From Akkermansiaceae bacterium (GTDB lineage: Bacteria; Verrucomicrobiota; Verrucomicrobiia; Verrucomicrobiales; Akkermansiaceae), in assembly GCA_018402445.1 (NCBI GenBank), contig JAGYIT010000012.1, positions 1-64,000 on the forward strand: 64,000 bases of DNA, written 5' to 3'. Position 1 is the stretch's first letter. Each line of letters opens with the position of its first letter. A program made the translations under genes and the position numbers. The notes below the pieces were generated by a model. The model saw only the letters and a program-made list of their open reading frames with translations. It searched no databases and had not been told where the DNA came from. Positions 17,999 to 26,209 of the stretch are shown here, piece by piece.

Positions 17999-19615
17999 TC
18001 ATTGCGTCGCGGCTGCGGCGAGGCGGGCGGAGGTTGCGGCGTCGAGGGCTTCGCACAGGCGGTAGCCCTCGCCCTGTGGTGGAAGGGACATCAGGAAGGC
18101 GTCACGCTCATATGATGAGGGGAAATCGAGGCCGATGAGGGCGCGACCGATGCGTTCGCCGGACTGGCGGTAATTGAAGTAGGCGAGGTTCGCGTTGCCG
18201 GTGACGCGCTTTTCTAGGAAATCATGCAAGGCTCCGGGCCTTTCGTAGAAATCAAGGCGGAGGAAAATGGGGTTCGAAAGCAGGTCGCTGCGGAACGGGA
18301 TCGCACGGAATCCGATGTCCGTTGCGCCGGTGATGTCCTGCCAAGCGAGGTCGTGTGTGTCGAGCATCGCCGTTACGGCGGCGAGGGCATCGGCCGTTTC
18401 GGAGGCAAGTGTGAAGGCAGGCCAAGCGAGGTCGTTGTGGGTCTTGCCGTATTGGAAATCGGTGATGTCGAGGCCGGCAAAGCAATCGTCCATCAGTTTG
18501 CGCATCGTGCCCGGGATTTCGGGAATGCGGACGCGCAGGGTGCGGCTGTGGCGTGTCGAGGATCCTTCCGATTGCGCGATGCGTCCGATCTGAAGGAAAT
18601 CGACGTTCGCCCCGCAAAGAATGACCAGCACTTTTTTCCCGGCGAGCCGATCCCTTTCCGCGAGCGCGGCGGCGAGTCCCATCGCGCCGGAAGGTTCGGA
18701 GATGCAGCGTAGCCCTTCCCAAAGCTTACGAATGGCGGAAGTGACTTCCGCGTTGGTCACCGTGGTGATGCGGTCGAGCGTGTCCTTGCAGACCGCGAAG
18801 GGAAGATCACCCGCACGTTTTACGGCGGTGCCGTCGCAGAAAAGATCGACTTGTTTCAAGGTGACCGGTTCGCCCGCTTCGATGGCCGCTTTCATCGAGG
18901 CCTGTCCCTCGCCCTCCACGCCAATGATTTCGATGCCGGGCCAGTAGGTTTTCAGCCACGTGGAAACACCTGCCGCCATCCCGCCGCCGCCGATCTGGAG
19001 ATACGCGACATCGAAGGGGCCGTGGCCGGAAAGGATAATCTCGTCGGCGAGCGTGCCCTGGCCGGCCATGACGAGGAGGTCGTCGTAGGCGTGGATGTAA
19101 AGGGCCTTCGTGGCGGCCTCGTCCTCGCGCGCGGCCTGCACGGCATCGTCGTAGCTGTCGCCGGTGAGGTGGATGGAAACGTATTCCATGCCGTGGGCGA
19201 GCACCGCGTCCTGCTTTACCTTCGGGGTCGAGCGCGGCATGTAAACCCGCGCCCGGATGCCGAGTTTTTTCGCGGCCAGCGCAACCCCCTGCGCGTGGTT
19301 TCCGGCCGATGCGGTTACGACACCGCGCGCCGCCTCGAGGTCCGTGAGGGTGGCCATGCGGTTCGCCGCGCCGCGCCATTTATAAGCCTTGATCGGCGAA
19401 AGATCCTCGCGCTTCACCCAGATCTCCGGGCCGCCCGGGACGATGATTTTCTCCAACGGCGTCGGCTGTCCGAAGTGATAAACCCGCTCCCGTGCCAACA
19501 GGATTTCCTGGCGGATCTGATCGTGGAGGTTAGCGGGAACGTTGCGGGTCACGCGCGGATGATTCGCGGGAAAAGGCTTCGGGGACAGCAGAAACCCGCA
19601 CTTAACCCGGATCAA
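17999..19615 (-). CDS. ilvA: Threonine ammonia-lyase (biosynthetic threonine dehydratase)
   Basis: Deaminates threonine to 2-oxobutanoate, the first step toward isoleucine, using PLP. SPIKAYKWRGAANRM near residue 75 carries the PLP lysine, SAGNHAQGVA the cofactor-binding loop, and QIGGGGMAAGVSTW the phosphate-binding glycines. The last ~190 residues form the ACT-like regulatory part typical of the feedback-inhibited enzyme, seen as RVRIPEIPGTMRKLMDD and FLRLDFYERPGALHDFLEK. At 538 residues it matches the biosynthetic form. The longest frame starts at TTG 19615; GTG 19552 is an alternative. Confidence 0.93.
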   Translation of the reverse strand: MIRVKCGFLLSPKPFPANHPRVTRNVPANLHDQIRQEILLARERVYHFGQPTPLEKIIVPGGPEIWVKREDLSPIKAYKWRGAANRMATLTDLEAARGVVTASAGNHAQGVALAAKKLGIRARVYMPRSTPKVKQDAVLAHGMEYVSIHLTGDSYDDAVQAAREDEAATKALYIHAYDDLLVMAGQGTLADEIILSGHGPFDVAYLQIGGGGMAAGVSTWLKTYWPGIEIIGVEGEGQASMKAAIEAGEPVTLKQVDLFCDGTAVKRAGDLPFAVCKDTLDRITTVTNAEVTSAIRKLWEGLRCISEPSGAMGLAAALAERDRLAGKKVLVILCGANVDFLQIGRIAQSEGSSTRHSRTLRVRIPEIPGTMRKLMDDCFAGLDITDFQYGKTHNDLAWPAFTLASETADALAAVTAMLDTHDLAWQDITGATDIGFRAIPFRSDLLSNPIFLRLDFYERPGALHDFLEKRVTGNANLAYFNYRQSGERIGRALIGLDFPSSYERDAFLMSLPPQGEGYRLCEALDAATSARLAAAATQ

Positions 19616-19808
19616 TGGGCACTAGCCCCATTTCGGCTGGGTGTCGGATGCGATGATCTCCATGGGCAGGCGCTGGGTCGTTGGAATATCGTCGTGATCG
19701 GACGGAGCCTCATTGTGTCTGCAATGATTTTTAAGATCATTAGTATTCCGTTTTTTAAAAGGCCGATTCGGATTTGAGTTGGCCGTGGGTGCGGCTAGGT
19801 TCGTGCCG

Positions 19809-20117
19809 ATGGCTGGGTATGGAACAACGGAGAATAGGGGGAAACAGGTTTTGGTTGGAGTGGCGATCCTTTGCACCGTGGCGGTGGGTTTCGTTTCGCT
19901 GCTGATTTATTGGCGGCGGATCCCCGGATGGGTGGGAGAAAGTATCGGTACGGTCGTAGGCATTATGTCCACGCCGTTTTTCATGGAGGCCTCGTTTGTG
20001 ATCCTAGGAATGATCATCGTGGTGGCTCTGAATACATGGCGGCAGCGCAAGGAGGGGGATGAGTTCGTGACGATCGAGGAAAAGGACGACGAGGATGGAT
20101 CGCCGGGCGGCAGTTAG
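19809..20117 (+). CDS. Small two-helix membrane protein, unknown function
   Basis: A protein of about 102 residues with two hydrophobic helices: VLVGVAILCTVAVGFVSLLI, then a second around FMEASFVILGMIIVVAL. A charged C-terminal tail rich in Glu and Asp follows. A longer frame begins at TTG 19779; ATG 19809 is preferred. The family is not recognised. It lies 42 bp before another small membrane protein gene on the same strand. Confidence 0.6.
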   Translation: MAGYGTTENRGKQVLVGVAILCTVAVGFVSLLIYWRRIPGWVGESIGTVVGIMSTPFFMEASFVILGMIIVVALNTWRQRKEGDEFVTIEEKDDEDGSPGGS

Positions 20118-20159
20118 GCGGCGCTTGCGGGATGCGCGGAAACGGGATAACTCCGGTTG

Positions 20160-20618
20160 ATGGTCGCGGAGCCGCAGAAGGAATTGAGATTCACCCGCTC
20201 CGGGCAGGCGGTGGGTTTCTGTGTGGCGGGGGCTGTGCTTTGCGGGGTGGCGGTGACTTTGGTTGCGACGGGGTATTACCGGCCGGAAAATCCCGAGCTG
20301 CCGCATCCTGGCTGGGCCGCGCCTTGTGTTGTGCTCGCAGCTTGTGCGTTCTTTCTGGCGAGCCGCCTGGCGAAGCACGCCTATCTGATCCTGACGCCGA
20401 TGGGGCTGGAGATTTTCCCGTTCTTCCGACCCGCGAAGGGGATGCAGATGGTTTTCTGGCAGGAAATCCGCGCCGCCGAGATCGACGAGCGGGGGAAATG
20501 GCTGACACTCCATTTTAATGAGGAGCGCACCGCCGGGATGCACCTTTCCCTTTCCCCTGTGAGAAAGAAACTCCGCGAACTGCTGGCCAAGGCGGTGCTG
20601 GGTCGGGTGAAACTTTAA
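20160..20618 (+). CDS. Small membrane protein with PH-like tail, unknown function
   Basis: A 152-residue protein with two transmembrane helices in the first 75 residues (GQAVGFCVAGAVLCGVAVTL and PCVVLAACAFFLASRL). The tail begins AYLILTPMGLEIFPFF and continues with an alternating beta pattern (VFWQEIRAAEID, WLTLHFNEE), which resembles a bacterial PH-like domain, though this is only a visual impression. ATG 20160 is one codon after a TTG. It is probably cotranscribed with the gene before it. Confidence 0.65.
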   Translation: MVAEPQKELRFTRSGQAVGFCVAGAVLCGVAVTLVATGYYRPENPELPHPGWAAPCVVLAACAFFLASRLAKHAYLILTPMGLEIFPFFRPAKGMQMVFWQEIRAAEIDERGKWLTLHFNEERTAGMHLSLSPVRKKLRELLAKAVLGRVKL

Positions 20619-20641
20619 ATTTTAAACTTTAAACTTCAAAG
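20612..20641. repeat. AT-rich short dispersed repeat (type A), intergenic
   Basis: AACTTTAAATTTTAAACTTT and following bases overlap the stop codon of the preceding gene. It matches the repeat at 21182-21208, so the YbjN-like gene is bracketed by two copies. Confidence 0.55.
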
Positions 20642-20662
20642 GTCAGGGCGCAAGACACGGCC

Positions 20663-21178
20663 ATGAGACCGCATTCGAGGCAGATTTTGTCCGTGGAGGA
20701 AGTATTCGGGAAAAACGGCTGGCACGCCGAGCTTGTCGAAGGGCGGGATGTGTTGCGAGCCGGCTTCGAGGCACACCACACGCGGGTGGACGTTGTAGCA
20801 CAAGCATTCACGGAGCTCAACGCGCTGAGCATCGTTTCCGAAAGCCCGATGTTCATCGCCGAGCCGCAGATGCCCGCACTGTTGGAACTGCTGATGCGCG
20901 CCAACAAGCAGCTCACGCTCGGCGGTTTCGAATACGACCTCGACCGTGAGATGCTGGTGTTCCGCGTGACCAACCTTTTCGAACGCGAGAAATTCGATGC
21001 GGACATCGTGGTATCCATGGTGCATTGCGCGATCGCGGAGCTGGATCGGATCGTGCCTTATGCATCGACGGTCAGGAGCACGCCCGCCGATCTCATCGCG
21101 GATCTCGACTTGCAGCGTCTGTTGGAGAGGGAGGATCTCATCCCGCCGGTGCCGGGCGAGGAAGAGGAGGAGTATTGA
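20663..21178 (+). CDS. YbjN-domain protein
   Basis: A 171-residue cytoplasmic protein resembling the YbjN / bacterial sensory-transduction-regulator fold. The pattern includes SEVFG-like opening (SVEEVFGKNGW), PMFIAEPQMPALLELLMRAN, a beta strand pair around GGFEYDLDREMLVFRVTNLF, and a long helix VVSMVHCAIAELDRIVPY. The acidic C-terminus ends in EEEEEY. YbjN-fold proteins resemble secretion chaperones and usually modulate other proteins; no partner is evident here. Confidence 0.6.
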   Translation: MRPHSRQILSVEEVFGKNGWHAELVEGRDVLRAGFEAHHTRVDVVAQAFTELNALSIVSESPMFIAEPQMPALLELLMRANKQLTLGGFEYDLDREMLVFRVTNLFEREKFDADIVVSMVHCAIAELDRIVPYASTVRSTPADLIADLDLQRLLEREDLIPPVPGEEEEEY

Positions 21179-21181
21179 AGC

Positions 21182-21208
21182 CTTAAACTCTAAATTTTAA
21201 ACTCCAAA
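21182..21208. repeat. AT-rich short dispersed repeat (type A), intergenic
   Basis: CTTAAACTCTAAATTTTAAA and following bases, directly after the YbjN-like gene and near the 3' end of the parA remnant. Confidence 0.55.
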
Positions 21209-21220
21209 GAAGAGGAAGAA

Positions 21221-21346
21221 TCACTTCGCCGCGAGGAGCGGGCCGACTCGCGCGTGGCGGACGAGGAATTCATCGGCGAGCTTGCCGTAGGCGGTGGCTC
21301 CCAGGCCGGTGAGGTCGTGTTCGAAGATCGTTTTTCCGCGTGAGGC
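21221..21346 (-). pseudogene. 3' remnant of a ParA/MinD-like ATPase
   Basis: The minus-strand frame ending at TGA 21223-21221 reads RGKTIFEHDLTGLGATAYGK then LADEFLVRHARVGPLLAAK. The pattern of a 'GK-F-hydrophobic' strand followed by GA-AY--LA-EF is that of the final strand and helix of ParA-type ATPases. Nothing upstream continues it: beyond about 21346 the sequence belongs to the IS91-type element. The rest of the gene is missing from the window, so it is a truncated leftover. Confidence 0.6.
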
Positions 21347-22192
21347 ATGAACTCTACCACACCTACCCTTACTTTCCCTATATCCGATCCATCACCACCG
21401 ATCTTGCACCGCATAAAAATTGTTCTTATGAACACTCTTCGTGCCGTCCATCTATCAGCCCCGCCGCCCCCGCGCCTCGCCCCTTTGGCAACTCGTCAAT
21501 CACGGCTGGAGTTCTTTCCTTGCCGATTACGAGAAGAAGCACCGTTCGGCACTGGGTCCGCTCCACTCGGCTACCATCACCACAGTCGAATCCTTCCTCC
21601 GCTGCGGTGATCTTGCGTCCGGATTCACGCGCCTCGAATGCTCTGATTGCGGCCATGAGCGGTTACTCGCCTTCACCTGCAAGACTCGCCACTTCTGTCC
21701 CGCTTGCCATCAGCGACGCGTGCGATCCACCAGTGAATGGATCGCGGGATCTGTATGTCATCAAGTCCCTCATCGACAGGTGGTTTTCACCATTCCCAAA
21801 GTGCTGCGCGGCATCTTTCGCAAACGTCGCCAGTTGCTCTCTCTTCTGTTCCATAGTGCGATCGATACCCTGACCGAATCCTTTCGCCTCCAACTCGGTC
21901 TTGCCGAAGGCAAACTCGGGGCAGTCGCCGCCGTTCATACTTTTGGCGATTACCTCGTCTTCCATCCCCATCTCCACGTGCTCGTCGCCGACGGCTTGTT
22001 TGCCCCCGACGGGCGCTTTCACTGCCTGCCGCAGGGAGCCATCGGCCCTATGACCGAGTTGTTTCGCCATCGCTTCTCCATCCAGAAAATCACCTGGAAC
22101 GCCAGCACCCAGACCGTCATCTACCGCTCCAAGCGCCATCACAACACCAAGGGTCTCGGCCAAAAATAAACGCGCAATTCAACGAGATTGCT

Positions 22193-22364
22193 GACGAAGT
22201 CCCTGGACTGCGGCAGCCTGCTGCCGCTTTCCGCCATGCAGCCTGCTGCGAGCGGGGCAAGCGAAGGTTTCATCGGGCTTTTCCCGTGCCAATGCCGCCG
22301 GCCTCGCAGCAGGGCTGCATTGCCCAGAGCTACAGCAGGCTGTAGCAGTCCAGGGCGCTTCGCG
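22193..22364. repeat. MITE/REP-like nested palindrome inserted in IS91 transposase
   Basis: The outer arms at 22201-22230 and 22326-22355 both read CCCTGGACTGC..CAGCCTGCTG from their own ends; the two positions that differ change as a complementary pair within each local hairpin. Pairing extends weakly outward through CGAAG. An inner pair at 22236-22252 and 22303-22320 is also complementary (ATGCAGCCTGCTGCGAG). The whole could fold into a long cruciform. It splits an otherwise colinear transposase. Confidence 0.75.
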
Positions 22365-22586
22365 ACATGTCGTCGACGAAATGAATTTGGCGGAATCCCC
22401 AAACGCAATTTCGAGATATTCAAAGCTCCCGACTTCATCGCTGCCGCTCTCTTGCACCTGCCTCCCAAGGGTCAACAAACGGTCCGCTACTATGGCGTAT
22501 ATTCCAACAAGATCCGCGGACGAGTCGCGGACAAATCACCGTCCTTGATCACTGAGAGCGCAGTTAGTCCTTCAATTGCTTCTGGA

Positions 22587-22618
22587 AATCAAACATCAAC
22601 AATCGTCAATTATCAATC
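22587..22618. repeat. CAATCA-type dispersed repeat (type B) in transposase
   Basis: Iterations of CATCAACAATCGTCAATTATCAATC read in frame as NQTSTIVNYQS. Related to the repeat inside leuS at 4092-4126. Confidence 0.45.
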
Positions 22619-23258
22619 GGAGTTCCTACTCGTCGCCCCACCACCCAAACGCAGCGCCCGACTCATGCGCCCCTTGTGGCGTGATCTCATCCTACAGGTG
22701 TGGGGCGGCGATCCGCTCGAATGTCCCTGCTGCCACGGCACGATGAAGATCATGCGGCCTGTGCTGAAGTGTGAGGAAGTGGAATTTTTCCTACGCCTTC
22801 ACGGTTTGTGGGAGGGGCTGGTCAACTTGCCTCGACCGCCGCCGCCACCTTTCGATATCGAGAGTCTCCAGCGCATCGAGCCGCCCTGGCGAGCCATCAA
22901 GGAATGGATCCCGGACGACGAACCCAACCTGAATGGGTTCAATCAGCCGAGGAACGCACGAATCCAATCTCAGGATTTCGATGACATCGACCAGAGTCCC
23001 ACATGGCAGGCACCCGAAATCCTTTTGGACGAAGGTCGAACGCTGGTTCTCGAATACATCTGACCCGCCCGGCGGAAAAAAACAACCGATGCCAAAAAAA
23101 AATCTTGGCAAAGCGGCTTGGAGAGCTACGTTTGCTGCGAATGAATTTGACCGTCAAAACCAGAAACGGCCATTGCAGTAATCCTGTTGCGTCGCGTTTT
23201 TCTTCACTGATCACTGCTAACTCGGCACTTTTCACTTCTTCCTACCCCCTTTTCCCCC

Positions 23259-23339
23259 GCAACCCCCTTTTCCCCGCCCTCCGGTCTGGCCACCGGCTCC
23301 TTTAACGGCCTTCACCCCAAAAGCAAATTCCTAGCATTA
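23259..23339. repeat. 81-bp direct repeat, left copy
   Basis: Starts GCAACCCCCTTTTCCCCGCC and ends AAAAGCAAATTCCTAGCATTA. It is identical base for base to 27167-27247. The two copies flank the secreted-protein gene and the second REP transposase. The 23064-23258 stretch before it holds nothing recognisable. Confidence 0.9.
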
Positions 23340-23375
23340 ATTCCTAGCATTTATTAAGGTGGCCTCCGCTTCTTG

Positions 23376-26045
23376 ATGAGATTTCCAACACACCTCCCGC
23401 TACCCGCAGGCCTGCTATACGCGGCCATGATGGTGTGGATCCCGCTGGCTCACGGGGAGGAAGCCGACGGGACTCTCGCGACCTTGGAGGAGGGACTGGG
23501 TTCCATCGACAAGGAGGCTTCGGCCGCCCGCCAGCGCCTGGCCATCCGCCGGGTGATCCGCGACGCAGAGGAAGTCTTAAAGCAGGCCGGCGACCATCCG
23601 CGGCGTTGGGCGAGGCTCGAGTTCCTGTTTCGCGCGCGGCAGCGACTTGTCGCGATCGATGATGACAGAAAACACCGCGACGCGCTGCTCGAGACCTGCC
23701 GGGAATTGGTCAAGGCACCCGACGGGTTCGCCGAACTCAAGCTCACGGCCGATCTGCTTCTCTCCCAGGTCGAGCAAGCGAAGCGTGGCAATGACCCGGT
23801 CGCGCGCGCCGACGCCCTGCGGCCTTTCGTGGAGCGTTACGTGGGCACCCCCGCCGGACCCAAGGCGCTGCAGACGGCCACCATCATGGCTTTCGAATTC
23901 GGAGACAGTCGTCTGACCAGCGATCTGCGCGAGACCATGGACGTCCATTACGGGGCCGATCACGGGATGATCGCCTTCCAGCGCGAAAAATTCCCGGGAG
24001 AAATTTTTGGCGCACCCTTTGCCGGCATCCTCGAACGATCCGACGGCAAGCTCATGCGCTTCCCCATGGACGTGTTCGGCCGCTCCGCTTACGTGCTGTT
24101 CTGGTCGAAGGAGGATGAGGGAATGCGGCATGCGGAACAGCTCGCCAAAGCCTACGAAGGAATGCGGGAAGAGCTCACCGGCCGCCTGACCGTGCTCAGT
24201 TGCAATCTCGACGATCTGGATGACGCGGGCGAGTCCATCATCCGGGGCCTGGGGATGGACTGGCCGTGCCTCCGTCTGCCGGGTGGCCGCGAAAACGAAT
24301 TTTTCCAGACCTACGCCGCGAACGATCCTTTTCTGCTCCGGCTCAGCGCCACCGCCCAGGCGGCCATCGCGATGGGTGGTGTCCGCCGCCACAAGGAAGA
24401 CGGCTCGTTGAACTACGAGGACACACTCGGATCCGACATGACTCGTCCGTGGACGGAGCTGGTTTACTCCTCCCATCTGAATGCCATGAGCGCCGGTGAA
24501 TTCCTGGTCATCGACCCTCTGGAAACGCTCGATCCCGCCGTGCCCCCGGAGCTTAAAGCCCGGCCCGGCGCGACCGCCCTGGAACGCGATGCCAACTGCG
24601 TTCCAGCAGAAACGCTGCTGGAGATCCAGGCCTGTTTCATCGCGCCTCCGATGCGCCACCAGCTCTCCCATGCGGAACAGCTTGCCAACCTGCGCAAGGC
24701 GGTGGATCTGTGCCGCAAGGCCATCGCCGCCCACACGGACGCCCCCGACCTCTGGATCGTGCGCAACCGCCTCATCGTCGCCCTCATGGGACTGTGGAAG
24801 ACCGGGGCGGATATTGCCCGTCTCGAAGACGCTTTCGCCGAAGCCAAGAACGCCATCGACGCGGGATATCCGGGTGGCTGCGATGTCGTCGCCCGTTTCT
24901 GCCTCGCCCGCCAAGCCCTGCGCGACCCCGAAGCGGACCCGGGAAAAGTCATCGACACCTTTATCGCCGAAGCGGGTGGAGAGAAAGCCGGCGGTTCCGT
25001 TTTCGCATCCGCCTGCATGCTCGCTCTCGATACCGGCGACCAGGTTCGCTACGGGAAATACCGCGACATCATTCTGAAGAATCACACCGAGGATCCGATG
25101 ATGTGGCTCGCCACCTCCTTCCTCCTCGATCGCTACCACCAGTATTGGATGTTCCAGGTGCCCTACACCTTCGGGTGGATCTATCATATCCGGGAAGGCA
25201 ATTTCATCACCGATGGTCATTCCGAGCAAGCGAACCGCCTGATCAAAGCCGAACTTAAAGATGCCGATGGCAACCCCTTCCGCATTCCCGAAGACCTGAC
25301 CGCCGACTATACCGCCATCCTGTTCACGGTTTCGCCTCCCTGGAGCAGCAAGCGCGACGACGGCCTGCCCCCCGCACCCGGGAATTCGATTCTCAACGTG
25401 GCTCCGTTTGTCGAAGCACGTCCCGGCAAGGATGTGCAGGTCTGCTTGGCCATGTTGGGCGAATTGCCCTACGACGGCACCTTCACGGACCGCTCCAAAA
25501 AGGAGGTGCCCTGCACGATGCTCGCCGTGCCGGGTGGATTGGAAAACCCGCTGGTCCACCGTCTCGGCATGCCGTCTCTCGACAAAGGTTTCAACGCAGT
25601 GTTGCTCGACAAAACCGGCCGGATCCTGATTACGAACTCCAGCCTGTCTCCCGAATCCACCCGCATCGGCAACACTTTTGGCAATATGGTCAGCAACGGC
25701 GTCACCAGACAGGATGAGCTGGAAGTCCTGTCCATGATCGAAAACGGGAAGGCCCAAGCGGCCAAGGAACTAATCCTCACCCTCGCTCCACATCTGGATC
25801 CCGACGCGGTCGATGGCAAGGGCCGAGAGATCAAACATCCGGAACAAAGCCTGTTCCACCTTCGGGCCCGAACCCGTGTCCACATGGCCCTCGAGCAGTG
25901 GGACAAAGCCCTCGCCGATGCCGAGCTCGTCTACTCCATCCGCGTCAAGATGGACGCCGACATGAGCCGCCGCAGCAAGCAACTGGACAAGGACGAAGCC
26001 CTGAGGGACTCTATTAGGTTGCGGATTCAAGGTCTCACGGACTGA
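23376..26045 (+). CDS. Secreted protein of unknown function, thioredoxin-like region
   Basis: An 889-residue exported protein. ATG 23376 is used (a TTG lies one codon upstream). Residues 1-28 form a signal peptide (hydrophobic core LLYAAMMVWIPLAHG). A charged helical region to about 190 follows. The segment beginning FPGEIFGAPFAGILERSDGK with FGRSAYVLFWSKED resembles a TlpA/AhpC-type thioredoxin fold but lacks the active-site cysteines. The remainder is helical and repeat-like, perhaps TPR-type, with a beta section near AVLLDKTGRILIT. It sits between two identical 81-bp repeats, together with a REP transposase, which suggests acquisition or rearrangement as a unit. Confidence 0.7.
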   Translation: MRFPTHLPLPAGLLYAAMMVWIPLAHGEEADGTLATLEEGLGSIDKEASAARQRLAIRRVIRDAEEVLKQAGDHPRRWARLEFLFRARQRLVAIDDDRKHRDALLETCRELVKAPDGFAELKLTADLLLSQVEQAKRGNDPVARADALRPFVERYVGTPAGPKALQTATIMAFEFGDSRLTSDLRETMDVHYGADHGMIAFQREKFPGEIFGAPFAGILERSDGKLMRFPMDVFGRSAYVLFWSKEDEGMRHAEQLAKAYEGMREELTGRLTVLSCNLDDLDDAGESIIRGLGMDWPCLRLPGGRENEFFQTYAANDPFLLRLSATAQAAIAMGGVRRHKEDGSLNYEDTLGSDMTRPWTELVYSSHLNAMSAGEFLVIDPLETLDPAVPPELKARPGATALERDANCVPAETLLEIQACFIAPPMRHQLSHAEQLANLRKAVDLCRKAIAAHTDAPDLWIVRNRLIVALMGLWKTGADIARLEDAFAEAKNAIDAGYPGGCDVVARFCLARQALRDPEADPGKVIDTFIAEAGGEKAGGSVFASACMLALDTGDQVRYGKYRDIILKNHTEDPMMWLATSFLLDRYHQYWMFQVPYTFGWIYHIREGNFITDGHSEQANRLIKAELKDADGNPFRIPEDLTADYTAILFTVSPPWSSKRDDGLPPAPGNSILNVAPFVEARPGKDVQVCLAMLGELPYDGTFTDRSKKEVPCTMLAVPGGLENPLVHRLGMPSLDKGFNAVLLDKTGRILITNSSLSPESTRIGNTFGNMVSNGVTRQDELEVLSMIENGKAQAAKELILTLAPHLDPDAVDGKGREIKHPEQSLFHLRARTRVHMALEQWDKALADAELVYSIRVKMDADMSRRSKQLDKDEALRDSIRLRIQGLTD

Positions 26046-26104
26046 AACCAAGCTGACCATGAGAAACTCCGTACACCTCCGCATCGTAGCTATGGCCGGG
26101 ATCA

Positions 26105-26209
26105 CCATTGCAAGATTCAAGATTCCCATTGTAAGATTCCCATTGTAAGATTCCAGGAAAAATGACAGAAATTCTTTGACTACGGGGAAAAGCCGGGCAG
26201 GGTGGGGGC
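26105..26209 (+). repeat. REP-transposase leader repeat, copy D, with tandem iterations
   Basis: CCATTGCAAGATTC is followed by two iterations of CCCATTGTAAGATT and then CCAGGAAAAATGACAGAAAT, leading to the ATG of the second transposase. The iteration unit CATTG(T/C)AAGATTC is also seen once at 171 and at 63203. Confidence 0.7.

Larger units (their letters stand above)
21441..23063 (+). mobile_element. IS91-type transposase gene, interrupted
   Basis: The N-terminal part (21441-22169) opens YQPRRPRASPLWQLV and has the zinc-binding cluster CSDCGHERLLAFTCKT with FCPACHQRR, then the HUH motif FHPHLHVLVADGLF. This is the hallmark of IS91 rolling-circle transposases. The match breaks at RSKRHHNTK (about 22151) and resumes in the same frame at KRNFEIFKAPDFIAAALLHL (about 22401), with C-terminal WRDLILQVWGGDPLECPCCH continuing to 23063. 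The intervening ~250 bp introduce TAA at 22167 and contain a nested palindrome. A short CAATCA-type repeat is also present in frame at 22587-22618. Element ends were not determined. Confidence 0.85.

Noticed and set aside
19622..19876. 84-codon minus-strand frame upstream of ilvA
   Set aside because: No recognisable pattern, and it overlaps the start of a better-supported plus-strand membrane protein.
23577..25757. 726-codon minus-strand open frame opposite the secreted-protein gene
   Set aside because: Low-complexity antisense translation with no domain, whereas the plus strand has a signal peptide and consistent codon use.
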